A DNA stretch of 5,125 bases, taken from the NCBI GenBank assembly GCA_002352705.1, contig DEIW01000162.1, positions 1 through 5,125 of the forward strand, written 5' to 3'. This stretch comes from Bacteroidales bacterium UBA2764. Lineage in GTDB: Bacteria > Bacteroidota > Bacteroidia > Bacteroidales > Paludibacteraceae. The position numbers and the translations under genes are program-made. A model generated the notes under the pieces. That model saw only the letters and a program-made list of their open reading frames with translations, was not told the origin of the DNA and did no database searches. Below, piece by piece: positions 1-5,125 of this stretch (the stretch's first letter is position 1; the number at the start of each line of letters is the position of its first letter).

Positions 1-533
1 TGGTGACATTCCTCGGCCGTATCACGATGCAGAAAGGTCCGGAGTATTTCGTAGAAGCCGCAGCACGCGTATTGAGCAAGACCAACGGCGTACGGTTTGT
101 GATGGCGGGAAGCGGCGACAAGATGGCAGAGATGATCGATCTGGTAGCCAAACGCGGAATAGCGGACAAGTTCCATTTCCCGGGTTTCATGCGCGGCAAA
201 CAGGTACAAGAGATGCTTGCCATGAGCGACGTCTATATCATGCCGAGTGTGAGTGAGCCTTTCGGAATCAGTCCGTTGGAGGCGATGCAGGTCGGCTGCC
301 CGTCCATCATCAGCCACCAGTCGGGTTGCGCGGAGATTCTGCAGCACGCCATCAAGACCGATTACTGGGACATCGACGCCATGGCAGACGCCATCTACGC
401 AATTGTCAAATATCCGGCGATGTACAAGAGCCTGCATGAGTTAGGTCAAGCCGAGGTGAACAACATCAAATGGTCAGACGCAGGACTGAAAGTACGCGCG
501 ATTTACGACGGGGTGATCAACCATACATTATAA
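1..533 (+). CDS. GT4-type glycosyltransferase (glycogen-synthase-like), C-terminal part
   Basis: This is the 3' part of a gene cut by the left edge. The reading frame runs from base 3 and gives about 176 residues. The GTG at base 3 is an internal Val codon, not a start: the fragment opens inside a conserved strand (VTFLGRITMQKGPEYF), the usual beginning of the C-terminal nucleotide-sugar-binding Rossmann domain. Visible GT-B/GT4 features are the G-R and Q-K-G phosphate-contacting residues (fragment residues 5-12), the VMAGSGD strand-loop (33-39), and the E-x7-E signature in SEPFGISPLEAM (E85 and E93). The family transfers glucose or another sugar from an activated donor with retention. In Bacteroidota this subgroup sits next to a GH57 protein and is usually annotated as glycogen synthase or glycosyltransferase; the GH57-like gene here follows after 77 bp. 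Cytoplasmic alpha-glucan synthesis is the likely role. The acceptor and donor cannot be read from this domain alone. The family call is firm; the exact substrate is inference. Confidence 0.9.
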   Translation, partial: VTFLGRITMQKGPEYFVEAAARVLSKTNGVRFVMAGSGDKMAEMIDLVAKRGIADKFHFPGFMRGKQVQEMLAMSDVYIMPSVSEPFGISPLEAMQVGCPSIISHQSGCAEILQHAIKTDYWDIDAMADAIYAIVKYPAMYKSLHELGQAEVNNIKWSDAGLKVRAIYDGVINHTL

Positions 534-566
534 CCCCACCCCAACCCTCCCCACAAGGGAGGGAGA
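534..566. repeat. GC-rich hairpin repeat, copy 1, abutting a stop codon
   Basis: Directly after the glycosyltransferase TAA comes a C-rich run (CCCCACCCC) and then a perfect 7-bp inverted repeat: CCCTCCC at 545-551 and GGGAGGG at 557-563, with a 5-base loop. The same arrangement (TAACCCCACCC, then CCTCCCC, loop, GGGGAGG) recurs after the next gene at 1880-1910, so this is a dispersed element rather than a chance stem. Hairpins of this kind are common between genes in Bacteroidales. It could act as a weak terminator or as a 3'-end stabiliser of mRNA. The nearest T-run (576-580) is 13 bases beyond the stem, so it is not a canonical intrinsic terminator. Confidence 0.7.
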
Positions 567-581
567 TGTGGAAAGTTTTTA

Positions 582-597
582 AGTTTAAAGTTTAAAG
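582..597. repeat. AT-rich heptad tandem upstream of the GH57-like gene
   Basis: Two perfect tandem copies of AGTTTAA (582-588 and 589-595) are followed by a further AG. Imperfect relatives lie on both sides (AGTTTTTA from 574, AATTTAAG at 599-606). The block ends 13 bases before the ATG of the GH57-like gene. AT-rich leader sequence suits the Bacteroidota mode of initiation, which relies little on Shine-Dalgarno pairing. Whether the repeat itself has a function is unknown. Confidence 0.5.
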
Positions 598-610
598 CAA
601 TTTAAGTATT

Positions 611-1879
611 ATGAAAAATATATGTTTTTGCTTCCAGATGCATGCTCCTTATCGTCTGAAGCGCTATCGTTTCTTTGAAATCGGCCATGACCATTACTAC
701 TATGACGACATGGCAACCGAAGAACATATCAACTGGCTGGTACAGACCTCCTATTTACCTCTGTGCCAGACCATCCGTGACATGATCAGCCTGAGCAAGG
801 GCAAGTTCCATTGCGCCATCAGTGTGAGCGGCACGATGATTGAGATGTTCGAGCAGTTCAACCCTGAAATGATTGACATCCTGAAAGAGTTAGCCGGCAC
901 CAAATGCGTGGAGTTTTTAGCAACGCCGTACAGCTACTCGCTGGCCTCGGAGTACAACGAAGACGAATTCAAGAAGCAGCTTAAATTCCAAGGCGAGTTG
1001 TTAGAGACCATCTTAGGCGTGAAAGCACAGGCGGTATGGAACACCGAACTGCTGTACACGGATGAGACGGCATACAACCTGAACAAGATGGGTTACAAAA
1101 CCATCCTGACAGAGGGAGCCAAGCACGTGATCAGTTGGAAGACTCCGAACAAGGTTTATCAGTCAGCCGGTGCACCGAAGATGAAAGTGCTGTTGCGCAA
1201 TGCGAACCTCAGCGATGAGTTGAGTTTCCATTTCTCAGATCCGAACTGGGGCAATTTCCCGATGGATGCGGAGAAATATGCAAACCAGCTGCAGGCTCTT
1301 CCGGAGGGTGAGGATATCATCAATATATGGGTCGGAGCGGAGACCTTCGGTATCCGTCAGAACGCCGGAAGCGGTATTTTCGATTTCCTGAAAGCCCTGC
1401 CCTATTTTGCTTTGGAGCGTGAGATGGGCTTCATGACCCCCTCCGAGGCAGCCAAGAAATTAGCAGCCGAGGATGTGTTATCGAGTCCGTATCCGTTAAC
1501 CTGGAGCGGTGAGGCAAAGGATTTGAGCGTGTATGTGGGTAATGACCTGCAGCAGGAAGCTATCCACAAGCTGTATGCAGTAGCCGAGCGCGTTCATCTA
1601 TGCCAGGACAAGAACCTGAAGACCAACTGGCTACGTTTGCAGGATGTGAACTATCTGCATAACATGAACCATATCGACCAAGGCGAGACCTATTATGAAT
1701 CAGCCTATGATGCATTCATCAACTACATGAATGTATTATCCGACTTCCTGCAGAGCGTTGAGGAGCAATATCCGACCACGATTGAGAACGAGGAGTTGAA
1801 CGAGTTGCTCAAGACCATCCGCAACCAGGAAGAAGAGATTCAGGAACTTCAAGCAAAACTGAAGAAAGCAAAGAAATAA
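611..1879 (+). CDS. GH57 family alpha-amylase-like protein, probable acid/base residue missing
   Basis: A 422-residue cytoplasmic protein with no signal peptide. It matches the Bacteroidota GH57 alpha-amylase-like group over its whole length. Landmarks: HAPYRL near the N terminus (H11; usually HQP-type), KRYRFFEIG-DHYYYDD (residues 18-33), VSGT (72-75), and EFLATPYSYSL (101-111), where active relatives tend to have an E-x-Y-H pattern. WNTELLYTDE (143-152) carries the expected nucleophile, E146. The fourth region reads WVGAETFG (240-247), where active members have D-x-E-T-F-G, so the acid/base Asp position is G242. The C-terminal helical part contains YDAFINYMNVLSDF (366-379) and ends in a Glu/Lys-rich likely coiled coil (about 391-422). 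The ATG at 611 is preferred because it opens directly on the conserved first strand (KNICFCFQMH). The upstream glycosyltransferase supports a role with glycogen-like alpha-glucan: hydrolysis or transfer if active, or binding/regulation if not. Family assignment is strong; catalytic activity is doubtful. Confidence 0.9.
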   Translation: MKNICFCFQMHAPYRLKRYRFFEIGHDHYYYDDMATEEHINWLVQTSYLPLCQTIRDMISLSKGKFHCAISVSGTMIEMFEQFNPEMIDILKELAGTKCVEFLATPYSYSLASEYNEDEFKKQLKFQGELLETILGVKAQAVWNTELLYTDETAYNLNKMGYKTILTEGAKHVISWKTPNKVYQSAGAPKMKVLLRNANLSDELSFHFSDPNWGNFPMDAEKYANQLQALPEGEDIINIWVGAETFGIRQNAGSGIFDFLKALPYFALEREMGFMTPSEAAKKLAAEDVLSSPYPLTWSGEAKDLSVYVGNDLQQEAIHKLYAVAERVHLCQDKNLKTNWLRLQDVNYLHNMNHIDQGETYYESAYDAFINYMNVLSDFLQSVEEQYPTTIENEELNELLKTIRNQEEEIQELQAKLKKAKK

Positions 1880-1910
1880 CCCCACCCATCCTCCCCGCAT
1901 GGGGAGGGGA
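1880..1910. repeat. GC-rich hairpin repeat, copy 2, between the GH57-like and porin genes
   Basis: The element begins at the base after the TAA stop of the GH57-like gene with CCCCACCC. It then forms a perfect 7-bp stem: CCTCCCC at 1890-1896, loop GCAT, and GGGGAGG at 1901-1907. It shares its first 11 bases (counting the stop codon) and its stem design with copy 1 at 534-566. Its end lies only about 18 bases before the proposed TTG start of the porin gene, so in mRNA the hairpin would sit in the porin leader. There is no T-run after the stem, so it is not a classic intrinsic terminator. It may stabilise the upstream message or lower downstream translation. Confidence 0.7.
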
Positions 1911-1927
1911 AAACGGGAACTTAGGAA

Positions 1928-3883
1928 TTGAATATCCGAAGAGGTTATATAGTATTAGTGCTGTTGGCAGCGACCCTTGCGGCCGCTGCCAAACCGCCCC
2001 GTACCCGAACGGTAGTGAAGACATGGCAGATGCCTTCTTTCAGTGCCGTAGCGGATACTATTCCTTTTTCGCAGGACACGGCGATGCTCAATTATTTTGA
2101 TATCGATATTGAGACCCGTTACTCTATGAGCAATGCGATGAACGGCAATATATTGGTATCTCCGTTGGAGTCCCGAATCATCCAAAAGCGGCAGTACACC
2201 ATCGATGACCCGTTCGCGTTATGCTGGACACCGTATGTCGTCACTCCGCAGCAACAGCGGTTCTTCAACACTACCACCCCTTATTCGTCCATCGCCTACA
2301 AGAAAGGTTTCACCAACGGGCACGAAGAGAACGACGTCAGTTTTCTTTTCACCGGAAATATCAACCGCCGTCTGAATTTAGGCGTAGAGATGGAATATCT
2401 GAATTCGGCAGGCCACTACGCCCATACCGCGGGAAAGATTTTCCGAGGGAGCGTATGGGGCAGTTACAGCGGCGCGCACTATAGTATGCATGGTGCTTTC
2501 AGTTGGAGCAAGTTACGGTCATTCGACAACGGAGGTATTCAGAACGTGGAGGATTTAGGCGGCAAACTGAATGCAGAGGATATCCCGGTACGAATGAACG
2601 TGATGACGGGCTACCGGTACTTGAGCGGGTTCCTGCATAACCAATATGCCATCACGAAAGAGCGCGAATATATCGATTCGATAGAGGTGGTAGAGGAAGG
2701 CAAACGCGTCAAACGCGACACCGTCAAAACCGAGCATATCCCGCTGATCACTTTCTCGCATATCTTTGAGTTGAACAACTCCAACCGCCGGTATATAGAA
2801 CAGGACGCCCGCCAGGGTTTTTACGAGCATACCTATTTTGACACCATCCGGACCAACGACACCACAGACGTGATGACAATCCGTAACAGTCTGGCCGTCA
2901 CTTTCTGCGAGGAATACAACACGAAGCTGAAATTCGGAGCCTCGGTATTCGCGATGAATGAGTTCCAGCGTTTCCTATACGATTCGCTATGCTACGATAT
3001 CACCAAGCCGTATTCCTACAAATGGCACAACAACACTTTTGTAGGCGGCTCTATCCACAAGCACAGTGGCACGCATGTATTATATAATGTAGAGGGGCAG
3101 GTATGCGTAGTAGGATACAAGATCGGTGAATTTGACATACACGGCTCTATTGATACGAAATTTCAATTAGGAGGGAATAATCTGGAAGTAAGTGCCCGCG
3201 CTTTTGTGAAGAGCGTCAAGCCGAGTCCTTATCTGCAGCATTTCAGTTCCAACCATATCCAATGGGAGAACAATTTCGGATTCACCTACCGTGTTTTAGG
3301 CGGAGCGACGGTAGCTTATCCCACCAAATGGTTCAAGCCGCGTATCGATTTCAGTTTTGAGAACCGTACCAACCCCATCTATGTCTCAGCCTCGGACTGG
3401 AAGCCGCAGCAGTATAACGGCAGTGTCCAGATTCTTACGGGCGACATTGTAGCAGACCTCACCACACCATGGATCAATCTGGAGAACCACGTGGTAATCC
3501 AACACACGACGAACAGCGATGTTCTGCCGGTTCCTCTGGTGCTGCTGCAACACCGGCTGTATTACCACGGCTCATGGTTCCGTCGCGCAATGGATGCGCA
3601 GATAGGCGTTGACCTGCGGTATTTCACCAAGTACCAAGCACCCGTATTATGCCCCGCTACGGGAATGTTTGCCACCCAGCAAACCGTGAAAATCGGTAAT
3701 TATCCATGGATGAGCGTCTATGCCAATTTCTATGTACGCTCTATCCGCTTGCGCTTTTTTGCGCAATACCAACACCTGAACCACCTGTTTATGGACAAGA
3801 GTACGGATTACCTCGCCATGCCGGGCTATCCTACCAACCGCGATGTTTTCCGCGCGGGACTGGCATGGCATTTTTATAATTGA
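1928..3883 (+). CDS. Putative outer-membrane porin (Porin_10-like)
   Basis: A 651-residue exported protein matching the Bacteroidota putative porin family (Pfam Porin_10 type) in length and wording. Residues 1-21 form a signal peptide: a basic start (NIRR), a hydrophobic core (YIVLVLLAATLAAAA), and probable cleavage near residue 21, before KPP. A family-typical stretch follows: FFNTTTPYSSIAYKKG (112-127), then FLFTGNINRRLNLGVEMEY (139-157), then GSYSGAHYSMHGAFSW (178-193) and the NGGI motif (201-204). The remainder is alternating aromatic/polar strand sequence typical of a large beta-barrel, ending in aromatic-rich AGLAWHFYN as outer-membrane proteins do. The start is inferred: an in-frame TAG lies at 1922-1924, no ATG occurs before the signal peptide, and TTG at 1928 is the only start codon that keeps the basic n-region. 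The likely role is passage of small solutes; the solute is unknown. The clpC-like gene begins 21 bp downstream, which suggests co-transcription. Confidence 0.87.
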   Translation: MNIRRGYIVLVLLAATLAAAAKPPRTRTVVKTWQMPSFSAVADTIPFSQDTAMLNYFDIDIETRYSMSNAMNGNILVSPLESRIIQKRQYTIDDPFALCWTPYVVTPQQQRFFNTTTPYSSIAYKKGFTNGHEENDVSFLFTGNINRRLNLGVEMEYLNSAGHYAHTAGKIFRGSVWGSYSGAHYSMHGAFSWSKLRSFDNGGIQNVEDLGGKLNAEDIPVRMNVMTGYRYLSGFLHNQYAITKEREYIDSIEVVEEGKRVKRDTVKTEHIPLITFSHIFELNNSNRRYIEQDARQGFYEHTYFDTIRTNDTTDVMTIRNSLAVTFCEEYNTKLKFGASVFAMNEFQRFLYDSLCYDITKPYSYKWHNNTFVGGSIHKHSGTHVLYNVEGQVCVVGYKIGEFDIHGSIDTKFQLGGNNLEVSARAFVKSVKPSPYLQHFSSNHIQWENNFGFTYRVLGGATVAYPTKWFKPRIDFSFENRTNPIYVSASDWKPQQYNGSVQILTGDIVADLTTPWINLENHVVIQHTTNSDVLPVPLVLLQHRLYYHGSWFRRAMDAQIGVDLRYFTKYQAPVLCPATGMFATQQTVKIGNYPWMSVYANFYVRSIRLRFFAQYQHLNHLFMDKSTDYLAMPGYPTNRDVFRAGLAWHFYN

Positions 3884-3904
3884 TTATTGACAGTAAAAAG
3901 AGAT

Positions 3905-5125
3905 ATGGTAGTAACACAAAATTTGAATCGGATTATCGTCTATGCGCAAGAGGAGGCAGAACGACTGCAAAGCAATAAAACAGACATTGCGCATTTCATG
4001 CTGGCTATCCTGCGTCTGGTAGAATGCTCGGCGTATGACTTACTGCTGCGCACTTCTTTCCAGCCGGAGGAGGGCAAGGCTTATTTCGAGCAGCAGTTAC
4101 GCAGTTTATCCGTTGTAAACGGCACCCCCCAGCAGCGTACTACTCAGGCCGACCGTATTCTCCGCATCGCGGAGGGCATCAGCCGTGAATACCAGGCAGA
4201 AGCGGTTTGTACGGCACATTTGTTGCTGGCTATCATGCGCGAACAGATTAATCCGGTAGCCTCTTATTTGGAGGAAGCATGGGGCATCAGTTTCGACCAG
4301 CTGGTGGAGTTATACGGTCAACCGCATTACAGCGGAGAGATACCGACCAACAGCAACAGCCAGACGGGCGATGTGAACGAGCCGGCATGGCAAACGGGAC
4401 AGCCGCAGCAGAAGGGCAAGAAAAACAGCACGTCAGCATTGAACAAATACGGGCGCGACCTGACCAAATTAGCGGAAGAGGGGAAATTAGATCCGGTAGT
4501 AGGACGCGAAGTGGAGATAGAGCGCGTAGTACAGATTCTGAGCCGCCGCAAGAAGAATAATCCTATCCTGATCGGCGAACCGGGTGTTGGCAAGTCGGCT
4601 ATCGTGGAAGGACTTGCGCTGCGCATCAAGGAGGATAAGACCGGAGCCCTGCATGGCAAACGGATTATCACGCTGGATATCGCATCCATGGTAGCGGGTA
4701 CCACTTACCGCGGGCAGTTCGAGGAACGGATGAAAAATGTGATTAACGAACTGCTCAATCATCCTGAGATTATTCTTTTCATCGACGAGATCCATACCAT
4801 CATAGGTGCGGGTAACGCCTCCGGTTCATTGGACGCAGCGAATATTCTGAAGCCCGCTCTGGCGCGCGGAGAGGTACAATGTATCGGAGCCACCACCACT
4901 GCAGAATACGCCAAGTCTATCGAGAAAGACGGAGCATTGGAACGCCGGTTCCAGAAAGTAACCGTCCGTCCGACAACGGGCGACGAGACCTTCCACATCC
5001 TGACCCACTTGAGCGAACATTACGCTCACTATCACCATGTCATTTACACGCGGGAAGTGCTGAAGGCATGCGTCGGACTGAGCGAACGATATATCACCGA
5101 CCGTGCGTTCCCTGACAAAGCTATC
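3905..5125 (+). CDS. clpC: ClpC-type AAA+ unfoldase, N-terminal 407 residues (3' end outside window)
   Basis: The frame opens at ATG 3905 and stays open for 407 codons to the last base, so the gene continues past the right edge. Residues 1-140 are a double Clp_N repeat, followed by a Gln/Asn/Gly/Pro-rich linker (about 141-175). The first AAA+ module (D1) begins at YGRDLTKLAEEGKLDPVVGR (182-201). Seen in D1: Walker A GEPGVGKS (224-231), pore-loop YRG (268-270) inside MVAGTTYRGQFEERM, Walker B ILFIDE (290-295), sensor-1 region IGATT (327-331) and arginine fingers in ALERRFQ (R347, R348). All catalytic elements of D1 are intact. ClpC hexamers unfold substrates with ATP and feed them to ClpP in the cytoplasm. 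D1 wording matches Bacteroidota ClpC more closely than ClpB or ClpA. The middle domain, D2 and the ClpP-binding loop, which would settle the type, lie outside the window. The N-domain is unusually divergent (see findings). A purine-rich AAAAAGAGA lies just before the ATG. Confidence 0.9.
   Translation, partial: MVVTQNLNRIIVYAQEEAERLQSNKTDIAHFMLAILRLVECSAYDLLLRTSFQPEEGKAYFEQQLRSLSVVNGTPQQRTTQADRILRIAEGISREYQAEAVCTAHLLLAIMREQINPVASYLEEAWGISFDQLVELYGQPHYSGEIPTNSNSQTGDVNEPAWQTGQPQQKGKKNSTSALNKYGRDLTKLAEEGKLDPVVGREVEIERVVQILSRRKKNNPILIGEPGVGKSAIVEGLALRIKEDKTGALHGKRIITLDIASMVAGTTYRGQFEERMKNVINELLNHPEIILFIDEIHTIIGAGNASGSLDAANILKPALARGEVQCIGATTTAEYAKSIEKDGALERRFQKVTVRPTTGDETFHILTHLSEHYAHYHHVIYTREVLKACVGLSERYITDRAFPDKAI

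Noticed and set aside
564..580. Intrinsic terminator formed by the copy 1 stem and the T5 run at 576-580
   Set aside because: The T-run lies 13 bases beyond the stem instead of following it directly, and copy 2 of the element has no T-run, so I list the stem only as a repeat.
580..610. Bacteroidota-type promoter (-7 TAnnTTTG) upstream of the GH57-like gene
   Set aside because: TAAGTTTA at 580-587 lacks the final G, and no TTTG lies at the expected -33 distance. It is also part of the AT-rich heptad tandem, so the match is weak.
1809..2024. 71-codon minus-strand frame spanning the end of the GH57-like gene, the hairpin and the porin start
   Set aside because: It crosses two real coding regions and a repeat. 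Its product has no recognisable features, and no leader or promoter is visible.
3887..3892. TTGACA resembling a sigma-70 -35 box before clpC
   Set aside because: Bacteroidota primary promoters do not use this box, and only 12 bases remain before the ATG, which leaves no room for a -10 element and leader.
4327..4704. 125-codon open frame on the minus strand opposite clpC
   Set aside because: It lies wholly within the clear ClpC coding frame, with motifs intact on the + strand. The translated product has no recognisable domain and looks like an antisense shadow.
3905..5125. Assignment as ClpB or ClpA
   Set aside because: The YGRDLTKLAEEGKLDPVVGR entry to D1 and the SRRKKNNPILIGEPGVGKSAI stretch fit Bacteroidota ClpC best. 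The deciding middle domain is outside the window, so some doubt remains.

Overview
This window looks like chromosomal DNA from a member of the Bacteroidales (phylum Bacteroidota). The GH57 protein, the Porin_10-type outer-membrane protein and the ClpC AAA+ core all carry wording typical of that order. There are no good Shine-Dalgarno sequences, and two gene ends abut the C-rich/G-rich hairpin repeats common in these genomes. Base composition is moderate. I cannot name a genus. All four genes lie on the + strand and are closely spaced. I see no phage, transposase, CRISPR, tRNA or rRNA sequence.

Layout: (1) 1-533 is the C-terminal Rossmann domain of a GT4-type glycosyltransferase of the glycogen-synthase-like Bacteroidota group, cut by the left edge. 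(2) 534-610 holds a GC-rich hairpin repeat and an AT-rich heptad tandem. (3) 611-1879 encodes a complete GH57 alpha-amylase-like protein of 422 residues. (4) 1880-1927 holds a second copy of the hairpin repeat. (5) 1928-3883 encodes an exported Porin_10-like beta-barrel protein that probably starts at TTG. (6) 3905-5125 is the first 407 codons of a ClpC-type AAA+ unfoldase, open at the right edge.

The first two genes form a recognisable Bacteroidota storage-polysaccharide pair: glycosyltransferase followed by GH57 protein, often preceded by a glycogen debranching enzyme. They probably act together on glycogen-like alpha-glucan in the cytoplasm. The porin (outer membrane) and ClpC (cytoplasmic proteolysis) have no obvious functional link to the glucan genes or to each other, although the 21-bp porin-clpC gap suggests co-transcription.

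The content is mostly ordinary core genome and I do not see a new multigene system. The best points for a second look are: the GH57 protein keeps the expected nucleophile Glu but has Gly where the acid/base Asp should be; the same hairpin repeat begins at the stop codons of two successive genes; the porin lacks an ATG ahead of its signal peptide; and the ClpC N-domain has Ala at both positions matching the phosphoarginine-binding Glu residues of Bacillus ClpC.
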